Assembly (NCBI GenBank): GCA_040954595.2
Contig: CM082582.2
Location: 11,408,001-11,472,000, forward strand
Length of the DNA: 64,000 nt
Reading direction: 5' to 3'
From: Balanoglossus misakiensis
Lineage: Eukaryota; Hemichordata
Shown here: positions 38,149-53,737 of the stretch, in pieces
How positions within the stretch are numbered: the first letter of the stretch is position 1
Layout of the letters: the number at the start of each line of letters is the position of its first letter
Position numbers and translations under genes: made by a program
Notes under the pieces: generated by a model
What the model saw: only the letters and a program-made list of their open reading frames with translations
Told to the model about the DNA's origin: nothing
Database searches by the model: none

Positions 38149-39566
38149 TCAAAGTCCTCTCTTGGTCTTGCTTCTCGTCTCTGCAAACTTCTGCAGTCCC
38201 TCTTCAAATACAGCTTTTGTCATTCCAATGTCTTCATCAACATGTATACACGTCACACCTGGACAATTCAAAAACATACATTAGTGACATCAAGCAATTT
38301 ATCTCTACGCACTGTTGTTCCTGTCTTCTTTTGTCAGGGAGGTGTTCTAAAAATCATTTGTAAAAATGTCATTGTCACGATTTCCAATCACATCCATACC
38401 CCCACAAGGTCTCTGCCAATGCCATTGTTACTGTCATATCAAGACACTTACCTATTTTACCAATGTCGTGAATATTTCTTCCCTCATCGTCAAAGAACAA
38501 CATGTCTTCATAAGGAACTTTTGACATATCCTGAAACCTGCAATAATTAGAAACAACACAATTCATTTATGTATGTACGCTGTATAGTGATTACTATATG
38601 TTTGATTGTGACTTTTTTTCCCTAGTGGGAAAATACTGAGGAAAAAATGCACAAACCTCCGAAAATGAGTTGTCTTTTGGCCAGGGTAGATTTCTTTGTA
38701 GTCAAAGTATTTATCGATGTCGTAGAGTTTCAGCAATGTCTTAGCCTCTGGCGGTGTGACTGTTCTGTAAACAAAACAAATTGCACATTTATATGAATTA
38801 AAGTGTCATTATATAGTTATAACTGTATCATGTGACTAAATTTCAACATGCTCTAAAATATGGAACAATGTGTCTTTTCCATCTTTACCGTGACGCAGCT
38901 GCAATTTTGATTCCCTGAGCTTTGGTCTGTTGCAGGATTGGCACAACATCTTTGTGAAGCTTCATCTCATCGTTCCTTCTGTCCACGACCTTACCAGTGC
39001 TGAGAGAAATCAACAGGCAACAGGTAAGTGTCAGTCAGATTTCTGATGTTATCATGCTATTTTTTGACCGAGGTGACAACAAAGTGTTTAATGGCAGAGT
39101 GAGTTGGCACTCGCACACTCAGCCATACATCACTAGCATGTGGTAAAATATGACGGCTATAAATGTACTTGTTATTAATCGAAGATCTCAGTGGTATACT
39201 ACGTACCTCAGTTTCTTAAACGGTGGTTTATGAGTATCACACCAAAAAGACCACAAAGTGTAATCTGAATCAGACAAAAGATGAAAACGTACATCATTGT
39301 CAATTTCATAATTGTTACATTCATAAACAGTAAAAGTTGTGTCTCTTCCCCCAAAGAATTCTACTGAGGGGAAGGGTATGTACATTCATTTCCTTGTCCG
39401 TAAAAGACTCGCTGAAAAAGAGCTCCGCCAAAATTATAAAAAGGAAGTAACTGGGTATTATAAACGAAATAGACACTAGTATGTACTCCTACTCCCAAAT
39501 GTACGTACCTAAATCAAACGCAATAAGTGCGGGGACTGCGGCCGCTGGAAAAACAACAGAAGCCAT
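38149..39566 (-). CDS. MDP1: Magnesium-dependent phosphatase 1 (HAD superfamily), 176 aa
   Basis: Six exons read on the minus strand: 39566-39509, 39264-39207, 38999-38889, 38764-38657, 38537-38452 and 38258-38149. Phases close to 177 codons with stop, and the human protein is also 176 aa. The catalytic DxD motif FDLDYTLW spans the first intron, with the nucleophile at Asp18 and the acid/base at Asp20. Next come the short PPFKK loop region, VVDRRN, then IKIAAASR (motif II Ser/Thr region). PGQKTTHF follows and supplies the motif III lysine. FFDDEGRNI near residue 135 is the metal-binding motif IV. The family is a cytosolic Mg2+-dependent phosphatase acting on protein tyrosine phosphate and on fructosamine 6-phosphate, with a proposed role in repairing glycated proteins. 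All catalytic residues are intact. Confidence 0.93.
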
Positions 39567-42500
39567 CAAGACAGATATTCTTGGTCAGTTACCACACCGA
39601 GAGACCGTGGTTTAATAATAGCACTGAGTCTTAGATCCGGGACGAAAACAATGACCGGCCGGCGACTGCTATGTTGACAAAACGTGAACTCTGAACTTTC
39701 ATACAAGTATGTGTGAGGGTTGTAATTTTTCGTTTCGCGATGGTTTTAAATTTTGGCCCAGTTATGTACAATACCCAGTATTTAAGGAAGCGAACAGAGA
39801 AGAATTACCACGGAACTGATATATTGGAGATCAACTTTAAGTTTTAAAATTAAAAGAAAGTAGTGCAACTAAAGTAAAGTGCAAATCTTGACTCTGGATC
39901 ATGACTGTACTTGCAGAAGTGTAGAAAAATAGAGGCAAATGAATTTCATTGCTGTGTCCGTTTTCTTCCATGAGTTTGCGTAAATTTGTGCTTGTTTCTT
40001 TTTTTTCAAATAACAAAGACGAAATTCTACAATAGTACATGTATGTAGAATTCACCCTTGCCACACAGTATTGCGTATGACAGGCTGTAGCCAGGGCTGT
40101 AGCAATACATTCAGGTGTATCCCCAACTTGGCATCATCACCACTGATGCAACTCCCCAGCCTCAATGCGCATAAACTTATCAAGTTCAATTTCAAGTACA
40201 ACACCCGCCTCAAGGCCACCATCATTTCGGGGTTACTTTGAGTCAGCGTTGGGTGCGTTGCCATAACAGTGAAGTCCAAGGCCAATGCGCAGTAAAAGAC
40301 AAAAACATGGCGATCATGTTTCGGGTCACCAGGGGTTTCCCGATCCCGACACTGCTAAAAAAATATTTTGACCGAATCTGGATAACAGCCATCTGATTTT
40401 CATACAGGTGTCGCGAAGCAGTGACTTTGACCTTTTCACAATTTTATGTCATTGAACCAAATTATACTAGGAAAAAATCGCGCAACAATATTTTGAGGGA
40501 ATTGTTTTTGTTTCAAATATATATAGTTGTTGAATGAATTTTTGAATTAACTTGTTTGAGTTTCTCCATGTGAACGTTTTTCCGGCACCATTCTTGCTTT
40601 GTTTATTGGAATAAAATTGTAATATAATAAGTAAATCATGTATCGAAAAGGCTGTCCGACTTTACACGTTTACCAATGATTAATAATCATATACAGTTCA
40701 GTAGGGTCATCAATACCAGTACTATTGTATCTCAGTGCATCTTATTGCACAGCAATAGAAACGTCAAAGTTTTATGAGGTTCTGTTCGCGTTTCTTTGCT
40801 TACACACACATTCCCATCGTTGCAAAGGGAAGTTGTAGAGTAGTAAAGCGAGTAAAATTAGATTTCTAGCAAACACTTGTCGCGTAGCAAATCATTAACG
40901 CGAACGTTGAATCTGATATACAACGATCGAGGACGAATCTTGCATTGTATCAATCGATAAACGGTTTGATTTCCGAGAAGAGCACTGAAGCTATGGGGTG
41001 CGTTGCTAGGATAACCGCCATGCGGAAAAGTCTCGATAGTAAAGTCGGACACAGGTGGACGATAAGAGAGGTCACGGGAAGGTAATGCTTCAAGCGCAGG
41101 GTGCCCTAAAACAGTGGTACATGCATGATGAGCGTGTGATCGTGGCTCCATTCACGGTTCCATGCGACAGAGTTATTTGTAACCGTGGGCGGTGGAGTTT
41201 TACCGTTTCTACGAACCTTTGAAACATAATTAATCGATTCAAAGCAACTGGAGGAGAATTCTTCAAGTACCGAGTCTGTATTGTGTCCCACTTTTAGCGA
41301 TTCTAGGGTCATAAAGTGAATTTTTGGTCGGATTCATTTAATATGTCAATTTGTGCAAACATTTCCGATCGAGTAGGCCTAATGGCCCTATTTAAACGGA
41401 CAATTTGCTATTTTAATTTTAATGGGGATCCGATTTGGTCAAATGTAGCTTTGCACTGATGTACTATGTGTAAGTTCATCATAAATTATTGGCTACATCA
41501 AAATTGCAAACTTTAATTATTGAAGGACTGGGCGTTTTAAGTCATTTGAAATGCACACGCCTTGACAGAACGGGAGTGCCCTTGTTCATTGCGCTGATAA
41601 TCTGATGTAATTTACATTCTCTGGTCCACGTGGTGTTGTTAATGGGGGTGGCGGAGATCTTATAAATAAAACAAGATACGTCGGCCTTCTTGTATGGTTG
41701 TGGTAGTCTCTCTTCTGGAAAGGTTGACTGTCATTGTATTTTGCAGTCACAAATCACACCCAGTCTCAGACAGTATTTGTTGAATTGCAGATTTTAATTC
41801 GTGAAAAAAATGACTTGGTATAGAACGTTAGTACCCTTAATTGGCACAGTTCTTCAATAACCATGTAACTAAAAGTGAAAAAAGAAAATACCCAAAATTG
41901 ATTGCTGTCCTTAATTGATAAGTAAAGTTGTTTTTGCACATCTGAGCACCTTTCAGTTGTGTAAACAAAAATGTTACAAAACATTTCCAGGAAATAGAAA
42001 AAAAGTGGAAAAAGAAAGTTACACGCAAAAACAAAACTCGTACAAACGTATTTACAGTTGCTTTACTACTCTGTACAAAAAGGGGGTACAGATCCACTTT
42101 CAGTAAACTATGTACCCCTAAAACTCTTTTTTGGAAGTGTTTTTATAAGTTTTTTTCTTTCTCTTGAATGTTTTACAGTGGTCATGTCAAAGCTTGAGTG
42201 AGTTTGGATGGGTGCCAGCGACATTTCCCGGACAAAAGCGAGAGGAGTTCAGACGAAATAATTGCACTCAAATGAGGTGTAGCCTATGCTGGCATTTGTC
42301 CAGCTTGCTGATGAGTTTGAAAAATAATTCGTGTTTTCGCACAAATATTTCTTTCCAATCCTCCTTTTTTTCACTGAAGGCAGATTATGAATTCCTCGAC
42401 AGCAGCCATCAAAACCAAAGCTATGCCATAACTGTCACCGAACACAAAATCTCATACAACTGAGATTACAGTTTACAAAAACAGAAAATAAGTGCACCTT

Positions 42501-43458
42501 GCACTTTGATGAACTACAATATGCACTAACCCACCGGATTCCATAAATTATGGTAAAATACCGAATAGTTTGGAGCATTTTTTATAATAGTATATCTACT
42601 GTCATTGTGCGCAGCAGAGCTGAAGGTGGGCACCGTTTAACACACATGCACGCATTAACAAAAATCGTATTCACAATCAGGTCTTAGAATTTAGTAGAGA
42701 ATTATTCATGACTACCACAAAATAGAAAACAACAACATGCATTTACTTTGTTGGCACATTACAACATAAACAATGGCGATCAATCGGATGAAACATTTGT
42801 TTTTACAAATTACAAATTGTGATTTGGAATGTAAACATCAAATGGGGGTAATTCAAGTTACCAACTTTTTTTTATAAAAGGCCTTTTAAAATTAAAATGT
42901 TCATAAACGCGGGCAAATTGTTACTGACATCGAATATCAGGCTGGAGGGCACGAAAAAGTCTGTATTTACTGTGAACGCCTCCGTCCAGACATGGATCTC
43001 TGATAGGACCACGGTCCAAGGTTGAAGAGGGTTTCAATGACTTGGCGCATTCCTCGAGCTCGGAGAGCAAAAACAACACGGTGTGTACAGCAAACTGACA
43101 ATCCATCAGTGTTACTGTAAAGTCACCACTGGTGTCCCATGTTCCTTTTATGTTTTTAGACATTGCACATATAAATGTGTGAAAATGAAAGAACATTTTT
43201 TTCCCACGAACATGTTATGTTGTTGGTTGGATTCCCATCTTGTTTACATTGCTGGAGTGGCCTTGTAAACGCCCAGACACAACAGGCTCGGATAATTTCA
43301 AAATGGCGATGATAATGAATAACATAGACATGGCTTCCACGCGTTCGTCTGTCCGTAGAATCCAGGGAAATTGTCCTGAGTGTCTGTAGAAAGTTCACTT
43401 TCAATGTGCCTTTCTTTTTTTAAGCATCAACGTGACTGCCAGGCCGTTTTGAGTTTTA
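39567..43458. other. Intergenic, no gene recognised
   Basis: Mostly AT-rich. At 40307-40396 (+) an ATG in a strong context (AAACATGGCG) opens a 29-codon frame (MAIMFRVTRG...) ending in TGA, just downstream of a CCAAT box. This may be a microprotein or an untranslated first exon. A second AAAATGGCGATG start-like site lies near 43302, with a 28-codon frame. Neither resembles a known protein. Other open frames show no family motifs. Confidence 0.5.
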
Positions 43459-43887
43459 TCATAACGACACTGGCGACGAAGGCTCGCTGTAAACATGGTC
43501 GCCCAACTCAGGATACGAATAACATTTTCGTTGAAGTGGCTCTCGTGTTTGTTGCAGCCTAGTCACAGCCTCGGTGATCAAGTTTCCCTGCCGTAAGAGT
43601 TCTTCTAGAAGTCGATGTGGATCTGACGAATGAGTCCTTTTCTTTACGCGTCCTGAGTGTGTGTGTCTGAGGTACGAGCAATCGTCGCCGTTGCACTCAA
43701 ATCCGGTTCGACATTGTTTACACGCCACGCCGTAAGGAGATGTTCGGTGAGCACGCTGTTTTTGTCGGGCCTTCAACTTCAGCGTTTCGCTCACTCTTTT
43801 CACCAATTCGTCGATTTCTTCGGCGGGAATGGCAGTCGGTGATACTTTGGTGCCCTTGACGGCTAATTGGCTGTCTACAGACGGCAT
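43459..43887 (-). CDS. Unrecognised 142-aa cysteine-containing protein, single exon
   Basis: An intronless frame with a good start context (A at -3) in locally CpG-rich DNA, unlike the chance frames around it. Residues 20-45 form a basic helix (ELVKRVSETLKLKARQKQR). Residues about 46-75 hold four cysteines spaced C-x2-C-x5-C-x4-C, followed by an Arg-His, which suggests a small metal-binding knot. A second helix (HRLLEELLRQGNLITEAV) follows, and the C-terminus is rich in Ser/Pro/Tyr (CYSYPELGD to PVSL). I do not recognise the family. The pattern (Lys/Arg-rich, zinc-like, short) would fit a nuclear regulatory protein, but that is inference. The C-terminus could continue by splicing if the stop lies beyond a missed donor. 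Confidence 0.55.
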   Translation of the reverse strand: MPSVDSQLAVKGTKVSPTAIPAEEIDELVKRVSETLKLKARQKQRAHRTSPYGVACKQCRTGFECNGDDCSYLRHTHSGRVKKRTHSSDPHRLLEELLRQGNLITEAVTRLQQTREPLQRKCYSYPELGDHVYSEPSSPVSL

Positions 43888-44254
43888 TTTCGTTCCCCTT
43901 CAAATGCGAAAATGAATGACAGAATGAGTTGTATCGCTGCCTTTCCTAGCCTAAGCTGAGGATCGGATGAATGGCAACAACATCGAATGTTTTTGTTCAT
44001 TTCATAACACTGGCCTCACCACAAATTATAGATCCATCCGCCAAGCCCGCGAAACCATGCGCATGTTTTAGTCTTAAGTACTGTTGGAATTATAAAACTG
44101 TAAAACAATAGAAATTAACTTAAGCATTCAAGTAATATCCCCGTAACTTTTCTTTCCGCAAGAAGCGACGGTGAATTTAAAGTTTTTAATAGGTCTATCT
44201 AGTAACCCGCGGAGGTATCTACACATTCCCGGGTAGTGATCACATTGTTTGTTT

Positions 44255-44282
44255 ACATCGTGTGCGGCATCACACACGATGT
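44255..44282. repeat. Perfect hairpin upstream of the 142-aa gene
   Basis: ACATCGTGTG and CACACGATGT are exact reverse complements around the 8-base loop CGGCATCA. It lies about 370 bases upstream of the start codon at 43887, in a CpG-containing stretch that also has an inverted CCAAT box (GATTGG near 44336). It may be a symmetric protein-binding site or a structured 5' leader. Confidence 0.6.
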
Positions 44283-44567
44283 GCGAACGTGACCGACTGA
44301 GTGAATCATTGGCCGAGAGAGACTTGGTGAGCTCTGATTGGCTGTGAAATGGACATGCTATTTTCGAACGCAGACATGTTTTCCTAAACACGTACGTCCG
44401 TGAATAGAAATTGACATGAGTTGTTGTTGTCAAGTTTTACACTATAGACAAGTCACACCTTCAAAAAGTACGGCGTGGCGCGCAGGGTAGTGGATTTCAT
44501 ACGACATTTGGTCATTAAAATATGAAAATTACATAAAAGCATATAAAATACTGTCCGAGCCACTCCC

Positions 44568-44687
<120 letters not shown>

Positions 44688-47359
44688 TAACTAACTAAAA
44701 TCAGCGAGGAACACTTAGTTAAATTTATTTAAAATGAAAATTGTGACAAAAAAGTGTAATTCAGTGCATTGCAGGTGCGTGAGAATGAAGGCACTTTATC
44801 ATGCTGCGCGTATTATAATTTCTATGCCGCATGTGTTTGTTTACGAAGGTCGAGTTCTTCGCTCTATTTTCTCGCAGACTATTTACACGAATTGAAATGA
44901 CTCGTTTTGGAAAGTGTGTGGGTCATTGATATGTTTGAGTTGTTTGCGCACCCAGTTTTGTTTTGCTGTAATTATAATAACAAAGCACCAATTCGCAATT
45001 GACAGTGTTGTTGTTTTCCATGTAACTTTCAATGCTAATCGATCATCCCTGCCCACATCCCCAGGATTAGACCATTTCGGATGACGGATGACGCATGTTT
45101 TTGCTTTTTTGGCTCGTCACTGCACACGTAGTCATGGAGACGCAGGGCACACATATTTATACTCATGCATCATCATGTGCATGCAAACAGACCTGCACGC
45201 GTACGCGCTTGCGCGTGTGTCAACACACGCGAGCTGGGAAAGGTTTTGCTACAAGTGCACGTGTGTGTTTCATAAACCCCGCACGTGTTAAAAAACCTCT
45301 CACGTCTATTTTTAAGAACGGAAAAAGGCTTGAAGTTTAAAAACATGTTGTTTTGTGCAGCATTCGCCGCAATTCCAATATTGAACATTGCTGAAAGTGA
45401 TGTTAACGTGCAGACCTAGTGACCGCGTTTTCCTTTTTGATGCATGCTCAAAACAGTCGTACGTGTGACAGCCCACGAACGGCCCAGATAGCTGACCTGA
45501 AGGAAACCGCAACCTCCAACAAACAAAATCTGGCAACGACGAGCCAATCAACATTCACATCGCTCGCTGTTTTGAGTGAAAGTTATTTGGCGTTTCCTGT
45601 TCTGATAGGCCCTTAGCGCCCATATTGATAACTTGTTATTGTAATTCACGATGATTACTCAAATTAATTATTCTGACACAAGTGTTAAGCGGCGAATTAA
45701 AAAAAATAGACCAATTTATACCCCCCTAGGTGATTTTAATAATAGTACCAGTAGGTATGCGACGCCAATGAATTCACTTATTTCAGGCTAGTTGCCATAA
45801 TTACGTCAATAATAAAAATTATTAGACCAATCACTTTTATGCTGATGTAACGTGATGATATCATATGTGACTCATCGTTATTTTCTTACCGCTGAGTAAA
45901 CACAAACATTGGTGGCCCAGCACATTATAGGCCTATATATAATATTTTGTATGAAGTCAACTTGCTGTAAATGTAACCTCTGAGGCAATAGGAAGACGAT
46001 AATAACATTGTTTTGACGGAGTCTTGTTTACTGTGATGTCGTAAACGAGGAATAACCTTGGCCCAGTAGACGCAATGCGACCTTGCTTTAATTCTCATTC
46101 ATGTTTTTTCTAAGTTTCTCTGTCAAGCGCCACTCGCGGTCAACGTTTGCTATGTTTGGAAGACTTGAATTTTCTCAGCACTTTTTGTATTCAATGAGTT
46201 GCCTTTTATTAAAATTTATACTCTGTACTCGTACTGAATAAAAGTGTTGGAAGCCTTGGCGGACATCCCGTCTTCCGGTTGCATATAAAAGAGAGTGTCC
46301 TCCAGCATTGAACATCCTCTAGCCTTGAAGGAGATTGGGGAGGGGAGTGGGGGGGGGGGGGTGTTTTTCTGAGCGGAAACGTAACGGAAACTAGAGACAT
46401 ACATTGCTAGACAAATCTTACAACATAAAAGGGGATATCACTGTTCATTTATGTGGGGTGTGCTTGTTTGTATGTTGCCACATGCATTTCTTCACGTGTA
46501 TTCTACGCGCAGTGTCAAGAGAATTTTCGTTCACGAGTCGCGGATTTAGAGGTCGGTGTCCTCAACTGAAGGACAGTCTGGAGGGTCGACGACTCGCCTT
46601 GTAATGGAAACGGATACGCAAAATACTGTAATACGTGAAATGAATACAAATGATGGCCCTTTCATGCATTTAGACGATTGCTTTATACTGCACATGGGAA
46701 TTGCGACTTTGCGTGCGACAAAATCACTGTGAAATGTACATGTATGAACTGATTCGCGTGATAAAGTAACACGTGACGTGTGTATCCATGGAGAATGTTT
46801 CCCGTGATGATTTATTCCGTTGTCGTTGTTGTTGTTTTGTTTCACACCGAGTTTTATGTCAGCATCGGACATTAAAAGTTGAGTTTTCTCTGTCAGTCTT
46901 GAAATTTTAAACCTTACTTTTTAGAATTAGTTTCGGAAAACCCTGGGAAAATAAAATGTAGTCATGTGAACTGATGAAATATGATTCAAGGATATGGTTA
47001 CATGTTATATCAGTGACAGTGTTAATGATCCATTGAACCAATGCCTGTAGAGTTAAACGTTTTCAGTCCGTGTCTGTATATTAGTCCATAGATGCTCGAG
47101 AAAACATTCTTTCAGGAGAATCCATTGCGTAATACCAGTAGTCAGTCAGTTTTTTTTTCTTGTCTGTCTGTGTGAATTGTTTGTTTATTATTCAGTCTGA
47201 GGCAATTGTATTCACTCTTGGCTCACGGTCCTCGACTCAGTGACACCGATGAATAAAGCAGAAAGGATGGAGATGTTCGTGTCGATCAGCAATGTGTCCA
47301 TCCGCAGAGAGACCGTGCGTCTTTGCTTGTTTCCCGGCGATGACAAATTTCAGATATTC

Positions 47360-47373
47360 CCTCTAGGTGGCGC
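47360..47373. promoter_or_regulatory. CTCF-like site
   Basis: CCTCTAGGTGGCGC agrees with 13 of 14 positions of the bilaterian CTCF core CCASYAGRKGGCRS. It lies between the unrecognised 142-aa gene and the convergent end of CFAP90, a plausible domain boundary. Weaker matches (12 of 14) occur near 9663 and 19764. Confidence 0.4.
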
Positions 47374-47491
47374 TGTTGAACATAGCAGCAACGTAAGTTA
47401 TAAAGTAGGCAAAGACAGTTCCACGGACGTGTCATGACGATCTAAAGATAAAGCACAAGACACAACCTCCTGTACGTTTGTTTCAAGTTTC

Positions 47492-47497
47492 TTTATT
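47492..47497 (-). promoter_or_regulatory. Possible CFAP90 polyadenylation signal
   Basis: AATAAA on the minus strand, about 650 bases beyond the CFAP90 stop. It is followed by GT-rich sequence. Confidence 0.4.
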
Positions 47498-48141
47498 GTG
47501 TACGTGTGTTATCATTGTAGCATTATCAGTCTACAAAGCTACAAAACAAAATCTCACGTGCCATATACACCCTTGTAAATAAAGACAAAACAGACATTTC
47601 CTCAGGACATTTTTGTCAGACCTTTGACAGTTTTCAGTGGCACATGCTTTGTATTCTGTGATTTTCATTTCATATCGAGAGAATTGACAGTTTGATTTTG
47701 GCTGAAGAGTATTATGCTGAAGACATTTTTCTCTGTAATTATTGTTTACTGACTTAAGAAAATACACAACTCAAAAAGTCCTTTGGCAAAGTAATACAGA
47801 CCTGTACAAGACATTGTACAAAAAGTTTGACAGCACTGAGAATTCACTATTTTTCATGTGATACACTACATGTTTGTGAACAGTTCTACTATTTTGGCAC
47901 TTCACATGTTTTTAAAAGATGAAGTGTAACATGGTGTGTGTAATACTGAATTTTTAAACTAAACATTATTCAGCAAGCTCTATCTAAAACACCATGAGGA
48001 TAAGTGTTCTAGCAACACCCTATCCAGTGTCAACTGTCAAGCTTTACAATCTGGCCAGCAGGAACTAGTGAGCAAGGAATTCTACAACAGAATTCATGGG
48101 AGAGGGTAGAATTTTACAGTTTGGTTTGTTTCACGTTCTGT

Positions 48142-49069
48142 TTAGATTCCTTCTTTGTTTCCGTCAATGTTTATGCCATTTTTTCTGAAAAACTCTGTTT
48201 TCACATGCTGTATCCTGACGTGGAGTCTGTCTGGGTGGTCCTTAAACTGTTCCAGTCTGTGCCCGTATTCTGACGATGCAAGTGTTGGTACAATTTTGAT
48301 AGTCTCCTGTTGAAGTAAGAGAAACTGGTCAGTCTGGTTGCTAGAGTGATTCATGACCATGGTAAGCACTTAGGTCATCAGGGGACTACTGTCAGTAGAG
48401 ACAGTGTTTTTGTCAAGACAACTTTACTATTTTTGCTGAAAAAAGTTAAACTTGTATATTTCTGTAACGTGTATATTTTCATCAATTTTCATACCTCATC
48501 ATTGACCTTCAGCCCCCTTGATTTGGCATGTTCTCTGTCACATCTGTGCAACTTATTGTTATATCCTTCAGGTTTGTTGAACAATCTGTCATAGGTGGAA
48601 TGGGGATTTGGCTGAAAGCGAAAAAAGTATTATAATGTTACAGTGCACCCAAACTGTTGATATCTGTGTCTTGCCTTTATTTATTTATGAGAACATTGGT
48701 AAACACAGCTCTCTGCAAGCAATCTAATCGAGTCACCTGCGGTAGACATCGACACAGCACCTTGTAATGTGATTAATTTGGAAGGCGTGATTGTGTAAAC
48801 ATGTATTTTTGAGACGTCTGATCATCGTTACGAATGGGGTAATCGATCCATACAACAAGAAGGTCAAGCTTGCATATGTATGTACTGTATCATACCAGTA
48901 GAGGTATACCTACGTCTGATTTGGTACTATTGAATACGGTCCTTTCTGCTGGATCACTCCTCACTGTTGGCACGTAGCTGAAGGCACTCTTGGCAGCTAG
49001 CGGATCTTTCCCGTGCATCAAGCCTGGGTAGTCATACAGGCTAGGCCTCTCCTCAAATTCTGTCGTCAT
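48142..49069 (-). CDS. CFAP90: Cilia- and flagella-associated protein 90 (C5orf49 homologue), 145 aa
   Basis: Three exons on the minus strand: 49069-48914, 48611-48495 and 48306-48142. All junctions are phase 0. The start chosen is the first real ATG (MTTEFEERP). The frame is open further upstream but only with a TTG. Residues 25-52 hold an SAFSYVP-type segment, and the middle exon carries the family signature STYDRLFNKPEGYN, LHRCDREHAKSRGL. The last exon has SSEYGHRLEQ and VKTEFFRKNGI. Human C5orf49 is 147 aa and has the same blocks in the same order. CFAP90 is a microtubule inner protein of motile cilia in vertebrate structures, binding inside the doublet lumen. The gene is head-to-head with RSPRY1, with about 0.5 kb between start codon and putative RSPRY1 first exon. 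A half X-box (AGCAAC near 49195) lies about 125 bases upstream of the ATG, which would suit RFX control of a ciliary gene. Confidence 0.92.
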
Positions 49070-50415
49070 CTTGTAAGTTTTGTTCGCAGTATTCGGGACA
49101 AACGCAACCCCTCGTTGGCAGGTCAACACCTAACGCTAGCGTTGAAACTGCTGTGCGTGTAAATATCAAAGGTATCCAAGCAGCTCCGACACTTAGCAAC
49201 TGATTAAATATTCATGAGGCATAATTAGTTACCTGTAACCTGAGAGAAAACGTCATATTCATGTGAACTTAAACAAGAACTGTTGTGTTTTTCAACGCCG
49301 TTTGTGATAAAAATGTTTGATGGTGTTATTTGGCAATATATACAGTCGTTGAAGTTGTTAAATTGACCAATTAGTCCCTCTGACAGCTTTGATACAGTCC
49401 AATATAGACCCCCTAAGCACCTACAGATTTACTCATCATTCTACAGGGATGTTTAACCCAAATTGGCAAATTTTATTTGAAATACTTCAGTTTATTTTAG
49501 CCATTTTTTGTATGCAGCACACGGGGAGTGAAATTTCCAACACTTTCACCACTAGGGGTGAATCTTACAAGCGTTCGTCGTAACATATCCCAAGATACTT
49601 TGCGTTAGTAATTCCAAGATGGCCGCATCCATGTAAGTTGTGAAATATAAGTGAAGTTGTTGCCAACACGATTTTCAGCTTATCATAGGAAAACTGGCGC
49701 TACCAAAAGATCGTAATTATAGCCAAATTATTGGGGACATCTTTTTGTTTATGTTATGGTAATTTTCGAAGTTCTGTGGTATTTCTTGTCTTAAATATCT
49801 GGACATTGAGCTGTCAGGTTGGGTGTGTCATCGGTTCTGTTATCAACACGGAAGATGACGAATACGCAGTTAATAATGCACTTCCAAGTATATGTGATGT
49901 ACAACGCTCACGCATTAGTCAAATGAGCGTATAATGTGATATCGAATGTCGACATCAAAGACGATGTTTTCACATGATTAAGTTTTTCAGCAGCAAAGCA
50001 TCGGTTATTTTTCCGTCGGTGTACAGGTTACCAAGTACACGACCAAGGATGTGTTTGTTGATCTTTCGTTCTTATTTTTTTCCAGGAACAGCTGTTGAAA
50101 TTTCCGTACAAAATGTGAGCACGTAACTCATGATGGCTGACTAAAGAAACGAGACTCTTAAACCGACGATCGCAGAAACTGTTGAATTACCACATTCATT
50201 ACCTGTAAAAAAGCAAAGGTGGGTGTGTACTGCCAGGAAGATGTGATTGTCAAATACTGGGATTTCTGTGGACAGTATGACATTTGATTGAGTGTCTGTG
50301 GTCACACGATCAAACTAAAACATGGAGTTTTGATAACGCTGTTTCAGACAATATTTACCTTCTCTGGAACAACAGTGCCTGAATTGACCTGAATGGTACT
50401 GAACACAGGCAGTGT
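49070..50415. promoter_or_regulatory. Shared CFAP90/RSPRY1 promoter region and RSPRY1 5' leader
   Basis: A YY1-type site AAGATGGCCGC (49616-49626) lies 6 bases before a splice donor (CAT|GTAAGT, exon end 49632), which looks like a short RSPRY1 first exon. It contains ATG GCC GCA TCC AT. If spliced to an acceptor at 50408/50409, this would run in frame into the RSPRY1 CDS and add about six residues. The remainder to 50415 is presumably intron and shows no other exon. Confidence 0.4.

Positions 50416-53737
<3,322 letters not shown>

Noticed and set aside
43303-43389. ATG in YY1-like context with a 28-codon frame
   Set aside because: The frame stops quickly, has no donor that keeps it open and resembles nothing known.
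47240-47437. Plus-strand frame ending at a possible splice donor
   Set aside because: No recognised motif and no partner exon found. It overlaps the CTCF-like site.
49070-49129. Upstream extension of CFAP90
   Set aside because: The frame is open but its first codon is TTG. The ATG at 49069 has a good context and gives the family's usual length.
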